The notes beneath the pieces are model-generated. The model was not told the origin of the DNA and ran no database searches. It worked only from the letters and a program-made list of their open reading frames with translations. Both the position numbers and the translations under genes were made by a program. This document shows positions 43,598-51,651 of a stretch of DNA of 64,000 bases, piece after piece. The stretch is from Burkholderia sp. D-99. GTDB taxonomy: Bacteria > Pseudomonadota > Gammaproteobacteria > Burkholderiales > Burkholderiaceae. How positions within the stretch are numbered: position 1 is the stretch's first letter; the number at the start of each line of letters is the position of its first letter. The stretch spans positions 186,001-250,000 of the forward strand of contig NZ_JAAOXM010000008.1 in NCBI RefSeq assembly GCF_011605345.1, in the 5' to 3' direction.

Positions 43598-44176
43598 ATG
43601 CTCGTCCTGATTCTCGGTTTAGCGATCTTCCTCGGTGTGCACTCGATCCGGATCGTCGCGGACGGCTGGCGGTCGGCGACGATCGAGCGAATCGGCGAGA
43701 AAGGCTGGAAGGCCCCCTATTCGATCGCATCGATCATCGGCTTCGTGTTGATCATCTGGGGTTACGGCATGGCGCGCCAGGGCGCGACGCTGCTGTGGGT
43801 GTCGCCCGTCGGTGTGCGCCACCTCACCGGCATGCTGACCGCGATCGCGTTCGTGCTGATCGCCGCCTCCTACGTGCCCGGCAACCGCATCAAGACGCTC
43901 GTCGGCCATCCGATGGTGGCCGGCGTGGCGGTATGGGCAATCGCGCACCTGCTCGCGAACGGCACGCTGCATGCCGTCGTGCTGTTCGGGGCCTTCTTCG
44001 TCTGGTCGCTCGTCGATTTCGTCGTGTGGCGCGCGCGTGACCGTCGCGAAGGCGTTCGCTATCCGGCGGGCAGGCTGTCGGGTGACGTCGTGGCGATCGT
44101 GGCCGGGCTCGTCGTGTGGGCCGTCTTCGCACTGTTCCTGCACGGCTGGCTGATCGGCGTGCGGCCGTTCGGCTGA
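43598..44176 (+). CDS. NnrU-family membrane protein
   Basis: Encodes 192 residues with five to six membrane helices; the ATG at 43598 has GGAG nine bases upstream. The family motifs are LGVHSIRIVADGWR near the N-terminus, HPMVAGVAVWAIAHLLANG with the conserved His and Asn, and the SLVDFVVWRARDRR helix. NnrU was first described in denitrifiers next to nitric-oxide reductase and related to the haem-protein fold of NnrS; its exact role is uncertain. No denitrification gene is near here. Confidence 0.88.
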   Translation: MLVLILGLAIFLGVHSIRIVADGWRSATIERIGEKGWKAPYSIASIIGFVLIIWGYGMARQGATLLWVSPVGVRHLTGMLTAIAFVLIAASYVPGNRIKTLVGHPMVAGVAVWAIAHLLANGTLHAVVLFGAFFVWSLVDFVVWRARDRREGVRYPAGRLSGDVVAIVAGLVVWAVFALFLHGWLIGVRPFG

Positions 44177-44263
44177 GCAGTCAAGCCGCTGAGCGGCCAA
44201 GCAGCCAGCGGCCAAGCAGCCAGCAGCCAGCAGCCAGCGGCCAGCGGCCAGCGGCCAGCAGCC

Positions 44264-44383
44264 AAGCAGCCAAGCAGCCAAGCAGCCAAGCAGCCAAGCA
44301 GCCAAGCAGCCAAGCAGCCAAGCAGCCAAGCAGCCAAGCAGCCAAGCAGCCAAGCAGCCAAGCAGCCAAGCAGCCAAGCAGCC
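44264..44383 (+). repeat. Octanucleotide tandem repeat, 15 perfect AAGCAGCC units
   Basis: Fifteen perfect head-to-tail copies of AAGCAGCC, followed by degenerate units (AAGCAACC, then AAGCGACC forms up to about 44415) and preceded by GCCAGCGG/GCCAGCAG-type degenerate repeats from about 44195. It fills the convergent gap between nnrU and the permease gene; nothing else is seen there. An open frame crosses it in both directions, but the low-complexity product (SSQAAKQP) is not a gene. Confidence 0.95.
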
Positions 44384-44460
44384 AAGCAACCAAGCGACCA
44401 AGCGACCAAGCGACTAAGCGGCGGCAGGCCCGTCAGCCGCCCGCCCTTCGAAGGCAACGG

Positions 44461-45840
44461 TCAGCGCAGCTTCGCGCCTGCCGTGTCGCCGAGTTGCGCC
44501 GGTTTGCGGCGCAGGAAATACGCCGCGACGATCGCGAGCGCCGTCGATACCGTGAACCAGAACTGGAAGCGCGAATCCGGGTTGAACGCCTGCGACCCGA
44601 GCACCGCGACGAGCGCCAGCAGCGCGACCCAGTTCGACACCGGATAGAACCACGCGCGGAACGCCGCCGGGTCGCGTTGCTCGTGCTTCGTCTGCCGGCG
44701 CATCGCGAAGTGCGCGACGATGATGAAGATCCACACGATCATCACGAACGCGCCGCTGCTCTTCGCGAGCATCAGGAACAGGTCGCCGCCGCTCACGAAG
44801 TGAATGCCGAGGATCGACACGCAGATCGCGAGGCACAGCACGAGCGCGTTCATCGGCACGCCTTTCGCGTTCGTGCGGCCGAACATCGCGGGCGCGTGAC
44901 CGCGCTGGCTGAGCGAGAACAGCATGCGCGAGTTCGAGAACAGGAACGAGTTCATCACCGACATGAACGACACGAACAGCACGATCTTCATCGCGACGGC
45001 CGCGCCCGTGAAGCCCGCCATGCCGAACAGCGACACGTACGGCGATTTCAGGTTGGCCTTGTCCGTCCATGGCATGCACAGGATCAGGATCGACACCGAG
45101 CCGACGTAGAACACCATCACGCGCACGATCACGCTCTTGATCGCGCGGATCACGTTCTTGCTCGGGTTTTCGGATTCCCCTGCCGCCACAGCGGCGATTT
45201 CGCTGCCGCCGAGCGAGAAGATCACGACCATCACGCCGGCGAGCACCGGCGAAATGCCGTTCGGCATGAAGCCGCCGTGATCCGTGAGGTTCACGAGTCC
45301 GGGCGCCGGAATGCGCGGCTGGAAGCCGAGCAGGATCGATGCGCCGAGCGCCATGAACACGATGATTGTCGCGACCTTCGCGAACGACAGCCAGTATTCG
45401 GCTTCGCCGAACGAGCGCACCGAATACGCGTTGCTCGCGATCAGCGTGACGAGCATGAACAGTGCACCGCCCCAGATCGGCAGCCACGGCAGGAAATCGT
45501 TGAGGATCGCGCCGAGCAGGATCGCCTCGACGGTGATCGTCATCATCGACTTGAACCAGTACAGCCAGCCGACCGCGAAGCCGGCCCATTCGCCGAGATA
45601 GCTGCTCGCGTAGGTGGAGAACGAGCCGCTGTCGGGATTGCGGGATGCCATTTCGCCGAGCATGAACATGACCAGCGTGACGATCACGCCACCGATCAGG
45701 TACGACAGGATCGCCGCCGGGCCGGCGGTCGAGATGATGGCGCCGGAGCCGACGAACAGGCCCGCGCCGATCACGCCGCCAAGCGCGATCATCGTGATGT
45801 GCCGTTGCTTGAGGCTTTGCCTCAACGAGTTGTCCTGCAT
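44461..45840 (-). CDS. Amino-acid permease of the APC superfamily
   Basis: Encodes 459 residues with 12 membrane helices. The TM1 signature GGVIGAGLFVGSGAII and the TM6 region FSLGGSEIAAVAAGESENP are those of the amino-acid transporter (AAT) family that includes GabP, AnsP, CycA and ProY. TAGGAG precedes the ATG. It imports an amino acid with a proton; GabP-like uptake of GABA is possible but not decided. No adjacent metabolic gene gives a clue. Confidence 0.88.
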   Translation of the reverse strand: MQDNSLRQSLKQRHITMIALGGVIGAGLFVGSGAIISTAGPAAILSYLIGGVIVTLVMFMLGEMASRNPDSGSFSTYASSYLGEWAGFAVGWLYWFKSMMTITVEAILLGAILNDFLPWLPIWGGALFMLVTLIASNAYSVRSFGEAEYWLSFAKVATIIVFMALGASILLGFQPRIPAPGLVNLTDHGGFMPNGISPVLAGVMVVIFSLGGSEIAAVAAGESENPSKNVIRAIKSVIVRVMVFYVGSVSILILCMPWTDKANLKSPYVSLFGMAGFTGAAVAMKIVLFVSFMSVMNSFLFSNSRMLFSLSQRGHAPAMFGRTNAKGVPMNALVLCLAICVSILGIHFVSGGDLFLMLAKSSGAFVMIVWIFIIVAHFAMRRQTKHEQRDPAAFRAWFYPVSNWVALLALVAVLGSQAFNPDSRFQFWFTVSTALAIVAAYFLRRKPAQLGDTAGAKLR

Positions 45841-46131
45841 CTCCTACCTCTAGTTATTGTTGGCCGGGAACGCATCGGGCGGCGCGGCGGCAACGTTCTG
45901 CCGCCGCATGGGGCGCCGATGTCGAGGGAGCGTGTGTGACGCGATGTGCCGGGCCGCCGGCGGTGAGTCGGAATGGCGGCCGCGAAGTGCCGGTCGGTGC
46001 CCGCGAGAGGGCGATGACGACGGCAACCCCGGATTGTGGGCGGACACCGCCGTCACGGCAAACGAGATATGCGAAAGACGTCTTGCGGTTTGCTCATCAA
46101 TTGCCGCCGCGAAAGCGGCGGCGAGCGTGGG

Positions 46132-46869
46132 TCAGATCGGTTTGACGAACAACCCGACGGTCAGCACCGCGCCGATGCAGACGATCCCGATGCGCAGCAC
46201 GCGTTCGTTCACGCGATGCAGCGCCCACGTGCCGACAAGCCCGCCGACGATCGCGCCGCCGCCGAGCGCGAGCGCCTTGCCCCAGTGCAGGTGCGGCGAC
46301 GTCAGGAACAGCACGACGGCCGATGCGTTCATCACGCCCGCGAGCGCGTTCTTCGTCGACATCGCGTGACGCGGCGACAGGCCCGCCATCGTCAGCACGG
46401 CCATCATCAGGAAGCCGAGCCCGCCGCCGAAGTAGCCGCCGTAGATCGCGATCATGAATTGCGAGAACGCGGCGGGGACAGTGCCGAGGTGGGCCGTGCC
46501 TTCGCTCGGCTTGCGGAAGAAGCTGCCCCACGCGAACACGACCGTCGCGAACAGCACGAGCCACGGCACGAGGCGCGAGAAGATCGATGAAGGGGTTTTC
46601 AGCAACAGCAGCCCGCCGAGCGCGCCGCCGACGACGCTGATCACGAACATCGCGCGAAACGACAGCTTGCCGACGCCGCGCACCATGTTGCGGCTCGCCC
46701 AGCCGGTCGTGACCTGCGCGGGAAACAGCGCGACCGTCGACGTGATGTTCGCCGCGAGCGGCGACATGCCCGACACGATCAGCGCGGGCAGCGTGACGAA
46801 CGAGCCGCCGCCGGCGAGGGTGTTCTGCAGTCCGGCCCACAGGCCGGCGAGGATGACGAGAGCGAGCAT
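46132..46869 (-). CDS. TauE/SafE-family anion exporter
   Basis: Encodes 245 residues with about eight membrane helices. The two halves of the family show the internal repeat: AGLQNTLAGGGSFVTLPAL, then GGYFGGGLGFLMMAVL, each with N-x-x-x-G-G-G-type or GGGxG turn motifs. Family proteins move sulfite, sulfonates or organosulfur anions across the inner membrane. There is no sulfur gene beside it, so the substrate is open. It is transcribed toward the amino-acid permease from a 291-base gap where I see no gene. Confidence 0.86.
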   Translation of the reverse strand: MLALVILAGLWAGLQNTLAGGGSFVTLPALIVSGMSPLAANITSTVALFPAQVTTGWASRNMVRGVGKLSFRAMFVISVVGGALGGLLLLKTPSSIFSRLVPWLVLFATVVFAWGSFFRKPSEGTAHLGTVPAAFSQFMIAIYGGYFGGGLGFLMMAVLTMAGLSPRHAMSTKNALAGVMNASAVVLFLTSPHLHWGKALALGGGAIVGGLVGTWALHRVNERVLRIGIVCIGAVLTVGLFVKPI

Positions 46870-47193
46870 GGGTGCGGGAACGGGGAGGTGGCTGGAGGCT
46901 CGCTTGCCGGAAGCGGGCAGGCGCGGCGGACGCTCGATGGTAATGCAGGATCGCGGAATGCAGGGAGTTCAGCGCGATGCGGTGTATGTCGCGTTGTGTC
47001 GATGCGATCTTGCGCGGCCCGTCGATGGCTGCCGCGCTGATTGCAATCCTGGCGGCGAGCCCCGAACGACGCATGTCCGGTCACGTGGGAGATAGGTATG
47101 GAAAGGCCGGATTTAACGCTTCATTACGATAGGCTTTCCTGAAAGGTGCTAAATTCGCCCATCGATATCTCGAAATGCAGTGAGGACAGACAG
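46870..47193. other. Divergent promoter region (exporter / glycine-zipper gene)
   Basis: No gene is visible. The plus-strand side carries an A/T-richer block (about 47110-47180) with TGCTAAATT at 47147, an extended -10-like motif, but no matching -35. Confidence 0.4.
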
Positions 47194-47631
47194 ATGCTGA
47201 AGAAATTCGCCGGAATGGCAGTGATGGTCGGCGCAATGGTGGCGGTCTCGGCGCCTGCCGTTGCAGGTGACACGAACAACGCACTGGGCGGCGCGCTCGG
47301 CGGTGTCGCGGGCGCGGCGGTGGGTCACGCTGTCGGCGGGAGCACGGGCGCCGTTATCGGCGGGGCGGTGGGCGGCGGCGCAGGCGGCGCGGTAACGTCG
47401 AACAAGCGCGAACGCACGGGCGCCATCGTCGGCGGCGCACTGGGCGGCGGCGCAGGCACCGCGGCGGGCAACGCGATGGGCGGTACGGCGGGCGGCCTCG
47501 TCGGCGCAGCCGTGGGCGGCGGCGCGGGTGCGGCGCTGGGCGGCCACGTGTCGCGCAACAACTCGCGCTCCGACGATCATTACCACGGCAACAAGCACAA
47601 GAAAAAGAAGCGCTACAAGCACAACGACTGA
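47194..47631 (+). CDS. Exported glycine-zipper protein with His/Lys-rich tail
   Basis: Encodes 145 residues; GAGGA lies eight bases before the ATG. A signal peptide ends near AVA (about residue 24). The mature chain is made of glycine-zipper repeats (ALGGALGGVAGAAVGHAVGG, AIVGGALGGGAGTAAG and others) that can form tightly packed transmembrane or oligomeric helices. The last 20 residues are polar and basic (SDDHYHGNKHKKKKRYKH) and could bind metal or anions. Related proteins are called YMGG-like or glycine-zipper 2TM proteins. Function unknown; envelope location likely. Confidence 0.83.
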   Translation: MLKKFAGMAVMVGAMVAVSAPAVAGDTNNALGGALGGVAGAAVGHAVGGSTGAVIGGAVGGGAGGAVTSNKRERTGAIVGGALGGGAGTAAGNAMGGTAGGLVGAAVGGGAGAALGGHVSRNNSRSDDHYHGNKHKKKKRYKHND

Positions 47632-47781
47632 CCGGCGGTTCCCGGGCGTACTGGCGTGAAGCGAGCGGCGAGTCCAATGGCAACGAAGCGTGCATCGTTG
47701 CGACTTCATCCCGCATTGCCCCGGCTTCCGCTGATGGCGCCCGGTTGCGCTGCATGAGCGGCAACCGAGGCGGTTGATCGG

Positions 47782-48456
47782 TCAAGCCGCCGTTCCGTTT
47801 TCGGTGATCAGCGCCCTGAGCACCAGATCCGAGATCGTGCGATAGGCCGCATCGAAATCGTCGTTCCCCAGCGCGCGCTTGCCGAGCACCAGCAGCATCT
47901 GCGACGCGAAATCCGCATACGACTGCGTCGCTGCCCAGATCAGGAAGAACAGGTGCTCGGCATCGACCTGCCTGACCTTGCCTTCGTCGATCCAGCGTTC
48001 GAGCACCCGGATGTCGTCGCGCAGCACCGGGATCAGTTGCTTGCGGATCTCCTTTCCGTAAGTCTTCGCGCCGCCGATGATCTCCAGCGCGAACACCCGC
48101 GATCCGTGCGGGCGGTTTCTGGAGAATTCGAGTTTGGCGCGGATATAGGCCGACATCGCTTCCGCCGGCTCGCGGTCGGGCGCCGCAAACTCCCGCATCC
48201 TGCCTAGCCAGTCCCGCAAGACGTCGTCCAGCACGCGTTGGTAGAGCGCCAGCTTCGTCGGGAAGTAGTACATCAGGTTCTGCTTCGACAAGCCGGCGGC
48301 CGCCGCGATCGCCGCAACGGAGCTCCCCTCGAATCCATACGTGGAAAACGCTTCCTCGGCGGCGGCGAGAATGGCCGCCTCGAGGGTGTCGCGCAGCGCT
48401 TCCCGGCGGCCGGGAGGCCGGGCGGGCGGTTCTGCAGTCGGCCCGGACGGGTTCAT
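47782..48456 (-). CDS. TetR-family regulator (RutR-like)
   Basis: Encodes 224 residues from an ATG preceded by GGAGGATCGAGCG. The N-terminal helix-turn-helix is FEGSSVAAIAAAAGLSKQNL followed by MYYFPTKLALYQRVLDDVL. The C-terminal part (AEAMSAYIRAKLEFSRNRP, HLFFLIWAATQSYADFA) matches the RutR/YcdC C-terminal domain, whose members sense pyrimidines. It is the last gene of the codB-codA-tetR operon, 44 bases after codA, so it probably regulates cytosine use. Confidence 0.88.
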   Translation of the reverse strand: MNPSGPTAEPPARPPGRREALRDTLEAAILAAAEEAFSTYGFEGSSVAAIAAAAGLSKQNLMYYFPTKLALYQRVLDDVLRDWLGRMREFAAPDREPAEAMSAYIRAKLEFSRNRPHGSRVFALEIIGGAKTYGKEIRKQLIPVLRDDIRVLERWIDEGKVRQVDAEHLFFLIWAATQSYADFASQMLLVLGKRALGNDDFDAAYRTISDLVLRALITENGTAA

Positions 48457-48500
48457 CGCTCGATCCTCCACCGGCACGTCGGGCCGGAGCCGCCGCCCGC

Positions 48501-49754
48501 TCAACGCGCGGTCGCTGCGGGGTAGGTGATGTGTTCCGGCGCGCGTTGCATGATGACCTTCCCGCCGCGCAGCGACGTACGTACCCTGGCCTGCTTGCGA
48601 ATCACTTCATAGTCGCAATCGGCGTCGAGGATCAGCAGATTGGCCGGCCGCCCGACGGCGATGCCGTACCGGTCGCCGAGGGACATCGCATTCGCGCTGT
48701 GCTCGGTGACGAAATCGAGGCAGCGCTGCAGGTCTTCGTAACCGAGCATGTGGCACACGTGCAGGCCGACGTCGAGAATGCGCAGGATGTTGCCGTTGCC
48801 GACCGGATACCACGGGTCCTTGATCGAGTCCTGTCCGAAGCACACGTTGATGCCGGCACGGTCGAGCTCCGCCACACGCGTGATGCCGCGCCGTTTCGGA
48901 TAGGTGTCGAAACGCCCCTGCAGGTGGATGCTTTCGGTCGGACACGAAATGAAATGAATCTCCGAGCGCTTCAGCAGCCGGAACAGCTTCGAGCAATAGG
49001 CGTTGTCGTACGAGCCCATCGCCGTCGTGTGGCTCGCGGTGACGCGCTTGCCCATCCCGCGTACCCGCGCTTCCTCGGCGAGCACTTCCAGGAAGCGCGA
49101 TTGCGGATCGTCGGTTTCGTCGCAATGGACATCGACGAGGCAGCCCGTGCGCTCCGCGAGATCCATCAGGAACTTGATGGAGCTCACGCCCTGGTCGCGC
49201 GTGTTCTCGAAATGCGGGATGCCGCCGACGACGTCGGCGCCCATGTCGATCGCGCGTTCCATCAACGCGCGGCCGTTGTCGAACGATTCGATGCCTTCCT
49301 GCGGAAACGCGACGATCTGCAGGTCGATGAGATCGCGCGCCTCTTCCCTGACTTCGAGCATCGCCTTCAACGCGGCGAGCGTGGGATCGGTGACGTCCAC
49401 GTGCGTGCGCACGTGCTGGATGCCGTTGTCGCGCAGCATCCCGATCGTCGTGTGTGCGCGGGCTTTCGTATCGTCGTGCGTGATCGTGGCCTTGCGCTGG
49501 CCCCATCGCTCGATGCCTTCGAACAGCGTGCCGCTCATGTTCCATTCGGGGTCGCCGGCGGTCAGCGTGGCGTCGAGATGGATATGCGGCTCGACCAGCG
49601 GCGGGATGACGAGGTTGCTGCCGGCATCGATGACGTCGTTCCCTTGCGGCGTCAGCGGCGACGGCTGGAGGTCGATCGCGCGGATCGTGTCCGCATCGAG
49701 GTCGATCGTGAAGAGGCCGCTACGGCCGCGCAAGCTGGCGTTGATGATTTTCAT
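48501..49754 (-). CDS. codA: Cytosine deaminase
   Basis: Encodes 417 residues (E. coli CodA has 427). The amidohydrolase metal sites are complete: His57 and His59 in EPHIHLDAT, His210 and Glu213 in DVHCDETDDPQSRF, His242 in SHTTAMGSYDNAYC, Asp309 in CFGQDSIKDPWYP. These match E. coli His61/63, His214, Glu217, His246 and Asp313. It converts cytosine to uracil and ammonia in the cytosol. AGGAA precedes the ATG; codB ends 46 bases upstream. Creatinine- or isoguanine-deaminase side activity is possible. Confidence 0.92.
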   Translation of the reverse strand: MKIINASLRGRSGLFTIDLDADTIRAIDLQPSPLTPQGNDVIDAGSNLVIPPLVEPHIHLDATLTAGDPEWNMSGTLFEGIERWGQRKATITHDDTKARAHTTIGMLRDNGIQHVRTHVDVTDPTLAALKAMLEVREEARDLIDLQIVAFPQEGIESFDNGRALMERAIDMGADVVGGIPHFENTRDQGVSSIKFLMDLAERTGCLVDVHCDETDDPQSRFLEVLAEEARVRGMGKRVTASHTTAMGSYDNAYCSKLFRLLKRSEIHFISCPTESIHLQGRFDTYPKRRGITRVAELDRAGINVCFGQDSIKDPWYPVGNGNILRILDVGLHVCHMLGYEDLQRCLDFVTEHSANAMSLGDRYGIAVGRPANLLILDADCDYEVIRKQARVRTSLRGGKVIMQRAPEHITYPAATAR

Positions 49755-49800
49755 GTGGGTTCCTGTCGTTCGAGTGGGGCCGGGAGGGCGCGCAGCGGAA

Positions 49801-51096
49801 TCATTCGCCCTGGACGGACGGTTCGCGCGAGAACGCGCGGGCAACCTGCAGCAGCACGATGTAGGCGGCGGCGGACGCCGCGATGCCGACGATCGGCGCG
49901 ATCCACGGTGACGTGTAGGCGAGTATCGCACCGATCGCATAGGCGGCCAGGCCGACCAGGTTGAAGCGCGGCAGGCGGGCGGTGGCGAGCGACGGGTAGG
50001 CGCCGCGATGGCGGTACCAGTAGTCCGCCATGATCACGCCGCCGACGGGCGGAATGATCGAGCCGAGCAGCACGAGGAACGGAATCAGCAGTTCGTACAT
50101 CCCGCCGACCGCGAGCACGATGCCGATCGCCGCGCCCACGAGGACGAGCGTGCGGCGCCGTTCGGTGCGCAGCAGGTGGCAGCCGGCGGCCGCCACGTTG
50201 TACATCGTCGGCCCCTGGATGGTCCAGAGATTCAGGCACAGCATCACGACCGCCGCGATCGACAGGCCCTGCAGCATCATCACCTCGACGATGTCGGCCT
50301 GCTGATAGACGATCGCGCAGTACGCGCCCGCGATGATCATCAGGCCGTTGCCGAAGAAGAACCCGATCATGCTGGCCGACACGGCGCTGCGTGCGCTGCG
50401 GGCGAGGCGCGTCCAGTTGGTCGCCTGCGTGGCGCCGCTCGCGAAGGTGCCGATGACCATCGTCACCGCGGCCGAGAACGGCATCGGATGAGACGGCACG
50501 ACGTGCCTGAGACCGGCCCACCCGCCGATATCGCGGGTGGCGATCCACATCGACGTCATCAGCAGTACGAACATCAACGGCACGGAGACGCGCGACAGCA
50601 CGTCCATGCCGCGATAGCCGATGATGGCCGTGATCGAGAATCCGAAGCCGAACAGGATCATCAACGGCGTGGTCACCGACGCGGGCCAGCCCAGCAGCTT
50701 GACCAGCACGATGGCGACCGTCGCGGTGCCCCACGCGTACCAGCCGAGCTCCGCGAAGCCGAGCAGGAAATCGGACAGCTTGCTGCCGACTTCGCCGAAG
50801 CAGAAGCGCCCCATCAGCACCGCATTCAGGCCGCTGCGCGCGGCGATCAGCGCGAGCGATGCCGCGTAGGCGGCGAGCAGCAGGTTACCGATCACGGCGA
50901 TCCGGATCATGCTGACGACGTCGAAGGCGACGCCGATCTTGCCGCCGGCGAACATCGTCCCGGTGAAGAACGTGAAGCTCAGCAACACCATCGTGATGGA
51001 CAGAAAGCCGGTGCGTTTCTCGAGCGGGACTTCGCTCAGCGCGAATTCACCGTGGTTCGACTCGGCTGTCGGGCGTGCATCCTGGTTCGTGGACAT
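49801..51096 (-). CDS. codB: Cytosine permease
   Basis: Encodes 431 residues with 12 membrane helices of the NCS1 (purine/cytosine permease) family. The N-terminal motif FALSEVPLEKRTGFLSITMV and the TM3 region GSKLSDFLLGFAELGWYAWG are typical of CodB. It imports cytosine by cation symport in the inner membrane. GGGAGA lies before the ATG at 51096. It is the first gene of the operon with codA and the TetR gene. Confidence 0.92.
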   Translation of the reverse strand: MSTNQDARPTAESNHGEFALSEVPLEKRTGFLSITMVLLSFTFFTGTMFAGGKIGVAFDVVSMIRIAVIGNLLLAAYAASLALIAARSGLNAVLMGRFCFGEVGSKLSDFLLGFAELGWYAWGTATVAIVLVKLLGWPASVTTPLMILFGFGFSITAIIGYRGMDVLSRVSVPLMFVLLMTSMWIATRDIGGWAGLRHVVPSHPMPFSAAVTMVIGTFASGATQATNWTRLARSARSAVSASMIGFFFGNGLMIIAGAYCAIVYQQADIVEVMMLQGLSIAAVVMLCLNLWTIQGPTMYNVAAAGCHLLRTERRRTLVLVGAAIGIVLAVGGMYELLIPFLVLLGSIIPPVGGVIMADYWYRHRGAYPSLATARLPRFNLVGLAAYAIGAILAYTSPWIAPIVGIAASAAAYIVLLQVARAFSREPSVQGE

Positions 51097-51201
51097 CTTG
51101 TCTCCCGTGAGCGATCGGGTTGGGTCTGAAAGGGTTGGCGGGGCCGTGCATGGGCAGAGAACGTGCTGTTTCTCTTTCTGTTTCAGCGCGTCATTCTCTC
51201 T

Positions 51202-51235
51202 GGCCAAAATTTTTACAAGCGTAAAAATTCAGGCC
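51202..51235. promoter_or_regulatory. Large inverted repeat upstream of codB (candidate operator)
   Basis: AATTTTTAC (51208-51216), a four-base AAGC centre and GTAAAAATT (51221-51229) form a perfect 9-bp dyad; outer GGCC tetramers (51202 and 51232) extend it. It sits 106 bases upstream of codB in the gap shared with the acyl-CoA ligase gene. It does not resemble the E. coli RutR site TTGACCA-N2-TGGTCAA, so the binding protein is open. The rest of the gap (51236-51651) shows no gene. Confidence 0.65.
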
Positions 51236-51651
51236 GGGTGGCACGCAGGAAAAATGACCGACCGGTGCAGGCCGCCCGTGACGCGTCATAGGCGGGCCGA
51301 TCGGTCGGCAGATTCGCGATGTTTCATCGGCGTAACACTTCTTGCGGTTTCGCCACGCGCGCCGCGGCAAGGCATTTGTCCGGGCCGTTGCCGGACGGCC
51401 GTTCGACGGCATTGGTACGCGATTTGCGTTCGATACTGACGCCGCGCGCCGCGTCGGATGCTCCGTGCCGTTTCCATCCTGATTGCGCCCGCATTCTCGG
51501 CCGGGGCCCCGCTCGATCGCGGCATGCCATCCCGACCGGCCGGCCGGGACGATATGGGCCGCGCGCGAATGGCGACCTGTCGTGCGCAGGCCGCTGTTCG
51601 GTCGATCCAGACGATCGGCGCGAATCATGAAGCCCGTGAGCGAGGTCTTCG

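Noticed and set aside
44116-45939. A 607-codon frame crossing the octamer array
   Set aside because: Low-complexity KQPSSQAA peptide, then a shadow of the permease gene; no start signal.
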